A program made the position numbers and the translations under genes. DNA of 64,000 nucleotides from Penelope pileata (Eukaryota > Chordata > Aves > Galliformes > Cracidae): the NCBI GenBank assembly GCA_013396635.1, contig WBMW01005677.1, forward strand, positions 372,001-436,000. Direction: 5' to 3'. This document shows, piece after piece, positions 52,871-64,000 of this stretch. The number at the start of each line of letters is the position of its first letter. The stretch's first letter is position 1. The notes beneath the pieces were generated by a model. The model was given only the letters and a program-made list of their open reading frames with translations. It searched no databases and was not told where the DNA came from.

Positions 52871-55246
52871 CTAGACTCAAGACATAGGAAACTTACAGTT
52901 ATGAGAAATTTCGTACTTTCTTCTGCATCTGAATCATCAAACAAGCCAAATTCAGCCCCAAATATTTAGTGAAGATCAGAATAAACCAGCAGTATATGTG
53001 ACTACTGAGTGCTGGAAGCATCATTGTATAGATTTGGTCAGCTGTAAAGCCAATGGGAATTCCATATGCAGAGGACTTGCATGGCGTGTAGAAGGGTCTC
53101 CAGTGTATGGACCTCTGCACCTCCCATGTACGCTGCAGCTGTAAGAAGTATAGACACATGGCTTTCTAGTAGGATCTATATTATTCTAATATTTTACTTT
53201 TTTCAAGAATTCTGGGCATGGATGGTAAATCTTTAAAGGCACTTGGGTATTTTTAGTGATGCTATTCTGAAAGTCTTCCCTGCAGAAATTGCAAATACTA
53301 TTTTAAAATGTCTCTACAGCTCTAAGTCGTATGAGTCACTAAAAAGTGGTTTATGTCTTCTTTTTTAGATTTAAAAAGAGTTTCTTCTTTCAGTAGATTC
53401 TTATTTTGTTGTCCCAGAAAAACTGACAGGGTTGTTCTTTCAGTCAAGCTGTAAGGTGCTGTTAAAGGCGTTGTGCTATGTTTTCCTTAGGCGTGCATCA
53501 GATGATGCAGGTAATGAGTGGACAGCACCATTCTGTACTGGGCTTAGACTGTCATTTCTGTCTTGTTGGCAAAGCCACCTTTATTTCATGCCAGGTGATT
53601 CTTTTTTTGTTGCATGAGGCATGTCACTGAAAGCCAGAATTCAAGCGAGGAATCTTTATATTTGTGACATTTTCTGAAAAATGAACATGTGAGCAAAAGG
53701 CTTACTTAGGGGTGAAGGTGAGGACCCCTCCTCACAACTTTCACCTTTGAAGGAGTTTTCCTTCTTAACTGAGTAGCAGTGTATTTCTGGTAACACTTGA
53801 ATTTCAGTCCTCTGTATCCTGCTCCGGAAAAACCTCCCACTAAAATCGGTGAAAACTGTTAAAAAAAAAATCTTTTTCAAAATCTGCAAGAAATAGCACA
53901 GAGCCTTTAAAAAATCAAAGTTAAATTCAATTCCTTAAATCCCTGACGGATTGATGGAAGAAATCGTATTATCTTCAACATCTTATATACAGGATGAAGC
54001 CTGTGAGGCTTTGCTGAGTGATTGAAAAAGGCAAATTAATGACAGCACTTGGAATTACCTGTAATTATCACTGACACTGGGTCGGCATCATTGCAATGAC
54101 AGTCTCACAGAGTGGTGACTCTCAGTGGTTCAGAATTTATACAAAGCTGCAAAACAAGACGTGACCTCCACATTCAGTGTTAAGGTATCTCTGGAGCTTT
54201 TAAGCATCTTGAATTCCAAATCTGCTGTGTAGCTGCTTTCATTTTTTGAAAAGCAGTTAAATTCTGAAGGAAAGGGTCCCAAGCGTTTTTCTGGTCAAAA
54301 TCACCTCTCCTTTCCCATTCATATTTGCTCAGACCTCTCCCTTCACAGGCACTGTCACACAAAGCCTCTGCAGCAGCTATAACAACTGCTTATACGGAAA
54401 AGTAATAATAGGAAAGCATTTAATGAATTTTAAGCTGACATTAATGTAATTTAGCAGCTGGAAACAAGGAGAAGAGCCAGCGCTGTGTGACCTGCCAGCT
54501 CTCTATGGATCGTCAGTGGTCAATGGAGCACAGATTTCAGAACTGCTCTCCAGGGTATGTTGGCGATGTTTCTTTTCTCCAGCTACATTCCTGATTTCAA
54601 TTAAATTGCAGTCTGAAGCACTCTTTCTGATATAGCTAAGACCTTCCAATAAATGCTCTTGGCTTTGTTTCTCCCCAGACGCTGTCCTTCCTCACAGTTC
54701 TTTGCTCAGTAAGTGAAGTAGATAAGACCTGAAAACCAGAGATGTTCTTTTTAGAGAGACTGGAACCAAAGTTTTGTCTTGAGAAAGCAGGGAAGAAAAA
54801 CAACTCCTTTGATTCCATAGCAATAATTTGTCCATCCCTGGGCGACTTCTTCAAATCTTTCTTTTGTTCCTTCACTGTTACCATTTCAGCATTAGTTTTC
54901 TGTCTACGCTTCTGGTTGCTTTTTTTTCTACTCCTTCTGGAACTATAAAGGAATTTCCAACATAAAGTCACTCGTCAAACTTCACGGTTGAAGTTTTTAG
55001 TTTGGAGGGAACAAGAATAACTTGAAGTTCTTTTCTCTCTATTTTCCATTGAGTGTATGAACCAGATTGTTAACATATTGACCCAATGCCTTTGAGGCAT
55101 TATAAAGCCTTTTGTAACAGCCTACAATTAAGAATATATGGTTTCTTTAGAAGAAGGCTTGCAACAGGTGTCTTAAATTTCTGCTCTTTGCTTTCTTCTC
55201 CTCAAGTTCAATGAAAAATGTGGAGTTTAACACCATTTATTTAAGC
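52871..55246. other. Intergenic, no gene recognised
   Basis: AT-rich and repeat-poor, with no exon or repeat assigned. The stretch at 54020-54110 is a weak candidate conserved element. Confidence 0.5.
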
Positions 55247-55348
55247 ACCCTGGTCTAGTGGGAGGTGTCCTTGCCCATGGCAGGGGGGTTGGAACAAGAT
55301 GATCTCTAAGGTCCCTTCCAACCTGAACCATTCTATGATTCTATGATT
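55247..55348 (+). mobile_element. CR1 LINE short 3' end
   Basis: About 100 bp of CR1 tail: TCTAGTGGGAGGTGTCCTTG, CCCATGGCAGGGGGGTTGG, GGTCCCTTCCAACCTGAACC and ATTCTATGATTCTATGATT. It is well preserved and strongly 5'-truncated. Confidence 0.93.
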
Positions 55349-58300
55349 TATTTTTTTTTATAGAGATCACCCATGTTTCCAGTTGAGATGAGTCTCTGCT
55401 AGGGCACTGAAGGAAACTAGTTATTATACTAAGCTTGGCAAGGACTGCATTTGCCTTCAGTTTTGCAAAACTCCATTTTGATACAAGTTCATTTTTGCAT
55501 TTCTTCAAGCTGTTTTGTCCTTTAAAAAAAATACACGGTTCCCCTCTCCCCCATCACACTCCTGTGATGATCTCCACCAGCAGCCCTTTGCAGTGGTCCC
55601 ACTGTTCAGATCTAGAAGAGTGCAGAGTTGTGCTGGTGGGATCTGGAACCATCTGGCTGCTTAGAGCTCTGAAGAAACCATCCCAAAGAAGATGGTGGCC
55701 TCCAGACAATTTCCTTCGCTTGCTATGCAGGGGTTCTGTAAACTACTTCAGATTCATTTGGCTGGGTTCCAGTGTAATTCTTCATCACTCCTTGACATTC
55801 TCATTTTGTCTGTTTGGTTTGATGACCAATCACAGTGACCTTGAGGCTGCTGAGTCACGATAACCAGTATGTCCATGGCTGCGTGCAGCAGATAGCAGGC
55901 ATTGTAGGGACCTGATTGCCAATGTCTCTGTCTCCGAGGGTATTCAGGCAGTTACTGATTGCTCAGGGCTTCTTAGCACTGTAAACCAAACTAAGTGCTG
56001 TTACCCCCCAAAGTGAGATAATGGGATAGAACGCATGTTAGGGGAGAGGAGGAAGGAGAGAAAGGAGCTAACTCAGGGAGAGAGGGGAATGCGATCGATC
56101 GCTGCTGTTGAATGGGATGAGAGTGAAGACCCCACCTGAAACCTCTGTCTCCATCCTCTTGGTGTCAGCAGCTTCTCTCGCCTGGCTCTCTGCAACTCTG
56201 GCATATTAAGAGCAGGTATCAGAGATGTGGACATTTATCAGTCTGCTGCCCAAGGCAGGTGCATTCATTGTACTTAGGATTAGCCCTGCTGTGCATGAAG
56301 GTGGAATGTAAGCAAGGAGATATGCCCCAGTCCCAGAAATACAAGAAAATGTGTGAAGGCCATTGAACTCAGATCTCTCACTTGTATGCCATTACTGTAC
56401 TTTCCTGGAAACTTTCACAAGCTGTAAAGTCTCAGGCTGCAGATAACCAACATAAAGTTGGGACCACTGCTGTATGTCCCTCCCCAGCTACAGTCTTGTA
56501 GTGTCTCTGGCACTTCCCTACATTGTACAGTGAGTAGATGGGAAGACTAAACATAAAGTAACAAAAGGGAATGCTTTAGGTTCACTAATAAAACAGGTGA
56601 ACGTGAGAAGTAATGCCAGGGCTGAGACTGGGTGAGACCAGGCAGGACTGACTCAGCAGGCACTGATCAGCACAAGTATTTGGTTTACTAACATCTGTTC
56701 AGGCAGCTGGTTTTGGGATCTGGACCTGGCTTTGTTTTGGAGATTTTGGGCACAATGTGGATTATTTCTGGTAGAACATTTCTTGTTTCTGAATCAGACC
56801 ATTGTCATCACAGAACAAATGCATTTGCAGTTATTGTCACTGAAACAAAGAGGGCTAGCTATGACACTTGTCTGGGAAAAAAAAAAAAAAACATAACATT
56901 TCCATTCCCTTTGCCCTTTTCAAATTGACCCAGTCTCCTCTGACATTTCTTTTAAGCATCAGTTCTAGAGATAATTCCAGTTTTCTAAATAAATAAATAA
57001 ATAAAACCAGGCATGTTGGCAATTCTTTGCTCAATATAATTAACACCTGGAAAAGAGCTTGATGCCTAACAAGATTTTTGTGATTCTGATGAATACATAT
57101 ACACATAGTATTTCTGTGAGACTATGAAAACTCTGCAGCCAAATTAACATTTGATTTCAAAGTCCATAAACATGAATGTACATACACTGTACTATTACCA
57201 CAGTTTTCAAATATTCCGTTAATAGATGGGTTCTTTTCTTATTTATATACTAAATTGTGAGCATGGCATTCTAAAAGTGGTTCTTGTTAATGTGAAATAT
57301 GGAAACAGAGAATGTTTGACTAAGCCTGAGGGTTCCTGAGGAATGGAGTCTGTAATTGTCAGAGCTAGAAGAGCCTAAAAGCATCACTCAGAGCCCAGGG
57401 CTGAGGTGTGAAACACATTACTAAGTGCTGGGGGATTCGTAGTTACTCGCAGACCACAATGTGAGTGGGCAGGCTCCTGAGCCTTTCTGAAGGGAGGCAT
57501 GATGCTTTGATGTGCCCGGTAATTACATTATGAGTTCTAATTGATGTAAGCAGTAAAGAGACAGTGCCTCATCGTATGGAAAAAAAGACTGGCAGATACC
57601 TCTCGTCATTTGCTGCGCTTTGGTAAAAGATTGTCCAAATGAACATTTCTCCATTCAATCACATTTTCCGCTGGAAATTCCTCTTTCCTTCACATATCTT
57701 TCAACATAAAAGGCTGTCTGTGGGCTCATTTGAATAGTTTGCCACACAGGTACCTCAGATGAAACCACAGGCTGTAGCCTCAAAGGGGGTGGAAATACTA
57801 TTTTAGCGATCTAGTCTCTCTGAGAGTCAGGCTGGCACTGTCTGTTGCTTTCCTGCTTTTACATGTACTTGCCAAAAAGAAGCTCCACTCCTTAAGAACT
57901 AAAAAAAAAAAAAACACCTAAACCCAGCCAAATAAATAAAAATCACTCTCAAGGTCTGAAATGCTTCAAAACTAAGTGTGCTGTGGTTGTGCTGCACTTT
58001 CAGAAGATCAAAGGTAGTTTCATTAAATACTGCACTTAGGAAAGTTGGAGCAATGTTTAAATACTGAAGTGTGTCATAAGTCTGATTACTGTATCCATCT
58101 CTGCTTAACAGTAAGAGCTCTGTGTGAGTAGCTGGGGCAGGAGCTGGTGTCTAAATCCTCTTGCAGACCCTTGTTTAGCAGCCCCACACAGGTGAGGAAT
58201 CAGTGACAGCGTGGGAAACGTGAGTCACATTCGTAGGGATCATGGAGATCAGAAAATAAACCACCTTCTAGCTAGAGTGCGGGATGGTGGCAGGGGGATC

Positions 58301-59215
58301 TACATGGCATTTGGCTCTGTCATTTGCCAGCTCAGTAAATTGCCTTTTGGGGCCTCTGGTTCCCCACCTGGGACAGCACTATTTGTCTTGGCAAAAGCAA
58401 TGGAGAAGAGCTCCACGCATAAGTACTACATGCTACCGGAATTGCGTCCTTTGATACTATTCCTCATGATGAGGATTAAGAAAAACTGAGGTGAAGAAGA
58501 TACTGCTTTTAGGCAACACGGGAAGGGATGAGAGCTTGAGACAGACAGATGGGAATCAGCCGTGGGGGTGACAGTGAATTAAATCACCAGGTTTGCTTTA
58601 ATTTTGCTCCTTGAAGAACTGTGTTTTAACAGACATTTCACAGTGGGGATACCAGTTGCAACTTGGCATAAAATCTGAACTGTGCCATACTTAACGAGAC
58701 TTGTCACTAGTGAATTAAAATCTGAGTATCGTTTTACTGCTTATTGGGTCTGAGAAACACCCTTCATAAATATAATGGCCTGGGATGTGGTGGTTCAGCT
58801 ACACGGGAGTGATTTCTTCCTCACCACCTGAACTCAGCGCAGCGGCCAGCTGGACAGGTAGCCTTGGCTGCTGGCACGAGCAGGCACCAGTGGGGACACG
58901 TAGATGTGAGATGCGAGCCAGGAATCACACTCACCATCCTGAAATTCAGGCACTTTGTCATGACAGGCTACTTCTGGCCCTGTTGGGCTGTCTCTGGCTT
59001 AATAGGAGCCTCCTCCCATGCTGGCAGAGGCACTGCTGGTGCGGCTCTCCAGAGAGCAGGGAGTGCGGCCTGCGGGCTGTCCCCGCACGGTGCCATGCCG
59101 TGTGGAGAGCCCACAGCGGCTTCAGTTGGTGATACAACCCGTCTGGCTTTTGTAGAGTAAATGCAGCCACCCGAGGCCAGTTCTGTAGTGAAAAAGAGAC
59201 ACCTCTGCTATGTTT
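55349..59215. other. Intergenic, no gene recognised
   Basis: Contains a purine-rich patch and the palindrome GCGATCGATCGC at 56091-56102, an (AAAT)n repeat and an AT-rich candidate conserved block at about 57480-57780. The 142-codon plus-strand frame at 55435-55863 has no recognised motif. Confidence 0.5.
56987..57006. repeat. (AAAT)n simple repeat
   Basis: Five AAAT-type units in AT-rich intergenic DNA. Confidence 0.92.
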
Positions 59216-59325
59216 TGGGAAGCAGTAGAAGGGCTGGGATGTACTCTTGGGGAGGTGCTTTAGTGGGGAGGGGTTGGACTAGATGAGCTCCAGAGGTCCC
59301 TTCCAACCCCTACGATTCTGTGACA
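59216..59325 (+). mobile_element. CR1 LINE short 3' end
   Basis: CR1 tail with GGGGTTGGACTAGATGAGCT, CCAGAGGTCCCTTCCAACC and ACGATTCTGTGA. It is about 110 bp and 5'-truncated. Confidence 0.88.
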
Positions 59326-60439
59326 CAGAAATGCTTGGAGTGAAAGGTGGAAGTGGGAACGGGAAGAACGATCTGTCACTTTGTGAGCGCTGCAGGCCTT
59401 CCAGAGGGCCTGCTGACGGGCTGCAGCCTTTTAAAGCTTTAAAAGCACACCTGGCACGCGGCTCTCAGGCACGGGCTAGGGAGAATTCAGTGTGCTGCAT
59501 CTGCTTTCACACTCACTCCAGAGAACACCGTGCTGCTAATTCCTTTGAATATTCTCTAGGGGGCATTAATTGCTGCTCATCAATAACTACTATGCTATTC
59601 TGTTAGAAGATTAACACAGGAACTTCAGTGTCTTTATCCGGTTTTGTCCTCTCAAGTCTCATAGAAAGAATTGTAGAATGTAATCGGTGTATTTTTTTAA
59701 ATTCGTTTTTAACTTCAGTGAAACCGTGGTATAATTACTGTGCATAATTTTGCAATGAATTTTCAAGTAAAAGTGGTATAATTACGGTCTATTCACTTGA
59801 TCACCTACAGGTTTATCTCCCATTCAGTTGAACAGATTCAAAATTAACTGGTTTTCCTCTTCCTAATGATGATAACTGACCGTAACTAGATTACAGAGTT
59901 TTGCTTACCTGTGTAAATGGTGTTCAGTCATTTTGAGTGATTTAAAGTGTGTTCATCTTTTTTGAGTTTGATGAATTGCAAATTATGAGTACTGGGAGCC
60001 TGTTACTCCTTTTCCTGCACCCCCACCCCAGACACTCACCTCTCTGCTTTATTATGTTACACTTTTTAAAAGAGGATTGTTATTCTAATGCCAGTTAAGG
60101 CAGGGACTTGAGTGTGTAAAATGCAAATGCAGCTCAGCCTTAACAAGCTGAAGTAGTAGTTAAGAGGAAGATAGGAAGAGGTAATGCAGGAAGAGAGAGA
60201 AGAGTGAAGACAGCAGTAATACGGATTATCTTACACAAGATGCAGACTTATGAAGACTTCTGGGGAGAGGCTTTCTAAAACATTTGTAAAGTATATATTA
60301 TATCCTGACTGGAGTGCTCTCATCCCTAAGCACAAACTGTTAAGGGAAGATGAGCAGAGGCCTGTGCTCTGCATAAAGGTACTCCTTGTCATTCCAGAGC
60401 TCCAGTAGAAAATCAAGCATATGTCTGTCTGTGATCAAG
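59326..60439. other. Intergenic between two CR1 copies
   Basis: AT-rich, with no gene or further repeat recognised. Confidence 0.55.
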
Positions 60440-62580
60440 ATCTAAGAGCAGAGTGGCACAGAAGAGGCTGTAGTGGGGTCTGTTACAGACCCTCTGACCA
60501 AGAAAATGTCGAGGGTGAAGCTTTCTATAGACAAGAGTTACAGAAGTCTCCTGATATTGCAAACATTTGTCTTCATGGGAGATTTCAGCTATCCATGTAG
60601 TTATTTCTAGGCCTGCACCATGTAAGCAATCCATGTAAGCAATCCAATAAGTTTCTATACTATGTTGATGACAATTTTATAATGCAAATGGTAAAAGGGG
60701 TTGTACTTGACCTGCTGCTCACAAATTGTGAAGAACTATTGGAAAGTATGGCAGCAATGGTAACTTGGGCTACAGTGACCATGGGATGGTTGAGTTCAAG
60801 ATACAGAGCAAGCAGCAGAATTAGGGCTCTGGGGTTTAGGGAGCAGAGTTTGACTTAATCAGGGAATTTGTACTCAGAATTCCTGGGGAAGCTGCCAAAG
60901 GGTAAAAGGGTGCAAGAAGGCTGTCCGATTGAAAAAAAAAAAATTTTTTAAAGCAAAAGCATGCAGAAGAACACCTTAATGAGAGATTAGAATCAATTCA
61001 TCTCATGGTATAGGAAGGACATTTAGCAGAAGGCTCATGTGACTAAGCAGAGAGCTGCATGGTGAACCAATAATGCAACCAAGCAGCATATAAGAATTGA
61101 AAAGATGAATGTACAACAAAGGAAGAGTATAAAATGATTTTGGAGCGCTTAACAAAAATGAGAAAGTTCAAAGCCAAGATGAGGAGAATATATTAAAAGT
61201 AACAAGAAGGGATTCTACAGGTACACTAATTACAAAAAAAAGATTAAAGAGACTGTGGGACCACCAAAGAATGGGGGAGGACAACACGGTGGTTTGAGCA
61301 ATACAAAAAAGTGTCCCCAGTGTCTTTTTTTTTCATCAGTTTTCACAGATAAAGCCTACTTCCAAGTCTATACATACCATCACAATAGCCTACAGTGAAG
61401 GAGTGATGAGTTAGGGACTACTACCACTGGATGTACTTAGATCCATAGAGCTTGATGAGATTCCTCTGACGAAACTGAAAGAGATTCCTGGTGTGACTGT
61501 TAGGCTTCTGTCTGTCATCAGTGAAAGTCAGGGTGATCTGCACACCTTCATGTAGGCTGGAAAAAAGCTAGTCTAAAAGGCTTACCTTTCATAAAGGCAA
61601 AAGGATCCTAATATGCCAGTTAGTATCACCTCAGTTGCTGGAAAAGAACATCTTGAAATTCTTTTTCAAACATAGCAAAGATAAGAAGGCAGTGGCCTGT
61701 ATGAGGAGGCAGATGGCACCGTTTGCAAATTTGCAGACAGTGTTAAATGGTGGGGAGTGATTGACACACAGAATGTCAGAGCTTTAGCCCAGAGGAATCT
61801 GTGGGTAGTTGAAGATTGGTCCAAGAGAAATTTCATGAGAGTAAACAAGAAGAAATTCAAGGTTCTGCATCTGGGGCAGAATAACCCCAGCATTAGTACG
61901 AAGTGATAACTGGTTGAGTAGCAGCCTGGCTGGAGAGAACCTCTGGGTTATGGTGGACTGTGTGAACCATGTATGATTGAGCCAAAAGTCAGCGTAAAGT
62001 AAACCACACACTGGGACAGAAGGAGCATGGCCAGCAGCTCAAGCAAAGTTGTTCTCATCCATCTTTACTTGGCACTGGTGAGGTCGTACCTAGAATCATG
62101 CATTCTGCCCTTCCCCTCTTTCCTTTCCCCAGTTCAAAGGAGGCTGTAAAGAAACTGGAGGAGTCTGGCAGAGGGCTGCCAAGCTAGTGAAAGATCAACA
62201 GTACAGCAGAGGTTGAGGTGGCTGGGTTCGTTTCTTCTGGTGGAGAGGAGGCTATAGGGTGATCTTAGCAACAGCCTACAGTGACTGGAAGAAGAATAAC
62301 GAAGGCAGTGGAGCCAAATTCTTCTATGTAGCAGCAGACAATACGACAAAGCAACAGCCAAGAACTGTAGTTGGGAGGTTTGGGTTGGGTGGCTGGGAAA
62401 ACCCATGAAGTGGCGTCATGCAACCTTTGAACATGTTATTTAGAGAGAATGTGCAATCTCCATCCTGGGAAATTTTCAAAAGTTAGCTAGACAAACCCAC
62501 AGCTGACCTGTATCAAACAGAAAGACGGACTAAGTGATCTCCACAGGTCCCTTTCAAGCAACATTTCTGTGATTCTGTGA
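60440..62580 (+). mobile_element. Long ancient CR1 LINE, endonuclease to 3' end
   Basis: This is the longest CR1 in the window, about 2.1 kb. Despite decay, segments of ORF2 are readable in order. A GVCYRP-like endonuclease segment and a GDF-like motif lie at 60480-60600, with a string resembling NKKGFYRY near 61200. An RT-region segment, ending GCACCGTTTGCAAATTTGCA, is at about 61715-61740, and the tail TTTCTGTGATTCTGTGA is at the 3' end. No long open frame remains. Confidence 0.8.
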
Positions 62581-64000
62581 GAAACACTGCCTGTAAGTAA
62601 TAGCAGATACCTGTGTGATTGCACAGATGCTAAAACAAGAGTGATCAAGATGAGGCAGGACAAAAGCAAAAATCTCTAGGATTTTTTTTTTAATAATGTT
62701 GCTTTTTTCTTTTACATCTCTCCTAACCAAAGAATGGTCAAGCTTTTTGGCCTCTGGAAAATGTTTCCTGTTCCTCCTGTTCCTGATAGCCACTGAGTCA
62801 AGAGCTCTTTCTGTTTTCTGTTATTAATCTATGTGTCTTGTCTGCCTACAGCTTCCTCTCATACTTCTTCAGGGTGTCTGAAGTCACTTCTGCTTAACTT
62901 TTCTTTGCCGTGAGTTTGTAAAATCATTTGGTGCCTGAGTCATGACTCCTGAACCTTTCTCTTCATTTTCACTCTTGGGTGTCTCTATGGGGTTTTGTTC
63001 TTGCTGTTGCTGGTTTTAAAAACCTTTATCCTAGATCATAAAAATGCAATGATCACAACTTGTATAAAAGTTTAGAATGTGGTCTTCTCACTTACACTGC
63101 TTCGGTTTCCACTGCACTGGAGGGTTGCACAGTTCCTGTCGTTCCACAAAAACAAAAGAAAAAGCCAAGCCAGATGCAGTCTAAAGCAGTGAAAGCAGTA
63201 CACTCCCGCAGTACACTCCTCTCCTTGCATCCCTGAAAAAGCATTAGATGCATATAATGCCTGCAGAGAGGCTCAGGGGATTTTGTGAGGTGACAGGGGC
63301 TGAAGAGTAAGCTAATGGAAATAGCAGCTTTCTTTGAGAGTCCCTGGATTTTTAATCAAGAAACAACTTGCTGCAGCCAACATTGCTCCTCTGAGCTCTC
63401 AGGGGAGAGCAGGGTGCAGTGAAGACACTAGAAGTCAATATTTTGAGGGCTGTGGGAGTGGAAGAGCATGGAGATAGGTGCAGAATAGCCCATCAAACTC
63501 TCTGAGACTTTATAAATATTCTCTGTATATTTTGACTTAAACTTGAGACAGGTCAATGGTACTGCAAGTGCCTGCTCTGCTGAAACTAGGCTGTGGCCTC
63601 GTTGCTCTCCAGACAGTGCCTTTTGCAAGGCAGTATGTGTGGGACTTTCTCAGGCTTTCCTGTTGCGTCTGTTCTGTCTTGTATTAATAATCACTGAACC
63701 ACAGAAAGACTGACGAGGCTTCCTTTATATTCTTGTTGTGAATCAGGCAGACCAGGGACTTGTATCTGGTTCTCTCACATGCTGCGTGAATTTCCCTTAC
63801 AAGCAAATTATTGGCTATCCTGGGGTTCCTTTCCTTCTTTTGAACAAAATTTATGGCTCTCCTTTTTGATACTGCCTTATTTTCCCAAAAAAGTTTGTAT
63901 TTCACTAACTAGCATTTTCTGACAGTAGCAAAAATATTCAGCAGGTAAATTGCCCATTGTCCTCTGAAGACAACAAAGCTGCAATGTAGGGCATCCCCTC
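62581..64000. other. Intergenic, window end
   Basis: No gene or repeat recognised. The window ends in unassigned DNA. Confidence 0.55.

Noticed and set aside
55435..55863. Plus-strand open frame of 142 codons
   Set aside because: No recognised motif, promoter or splice context. Frames of this length are expected a few times by chance in AT-rich DNA of this size.
56091..56102. 12-bp palindrome GCGATCGATCGC
   Set aside because: Striking in AT-rich DNA, but single and without context. No function can be argued.
60609..60647. Tandem copy of CATGTAAGCAATC
   Set aside because: A short slippage duplication inside an old CR1, with no sign of function.
36000..64000. Exons of NR4A3, which follows SEC61B at a distance in mammals
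   Set aside because: No zinc-finger or ligand-binding-domain sequence was seen.

Overview
The window is vertebrate nuclear DNA, most likely from a galliform bird. Many CR1 LINE fragments with the typical 3' ends are scattered on both strands. One internally deleted mariner looks like the galliform element Galluhop. The genes are small, intron-containing and far apart. Two short N runs (11372-11378, 42695-42725) mark assembly gaps. Species and chromosome cannot be fixed from sequence alone.

Two conserved genes sit back to back at the centre. ALG2 (minus strand, 28524-30063, two exons) and SEC61B (plus strand, 30436-34922, four coding exons) share a 372-bp CpG-rich promoter. That promoter holds a perfect NRF1-type palindrome, GC boxes and a UPRE-like CCACGTCA site. 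Both products work at the endoplasmic reticulum: ALG2 in lipid-linked oligosaccharide synthesis, SEC61B in the translocon.

The left part holds what I consider the main find: a small three-exon gene on the minus strand (about 7332-10733) that resembles the ISG12 (IFI6/IFI27) interferon-stimulated family. It has a compact promoter with two perfect ISRE copies, a weaker third and a TATA box. The family motif is encoded twice, once in each of two similar exons that splice in the same phase. Many of the apolar residues usual for the family are replaced by Ser, His, Glu, Arg and Lys, so the product may be a soluble, repurposed family member.

The rest is intergenic or intronic: CR1 fragments (the longest at about 60440-62580), a pair of related LTR-like repeats in opposite orientation (16935-17275 and 35374-35663), the mariner relic (42511-43095), simple repeats, and several AT-rich stretches that look like candidate conserved non-coding elements. 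A run of minus-strand exon-like segments overlapping and following SEC61B (34043-38660) is reported as speculative. No tRNA, rRNA or CRISPR array was seen, and no exon of the genes that flank ALG2/SEC61B in mammals (TGFBR1, NR4A3) was recognised.
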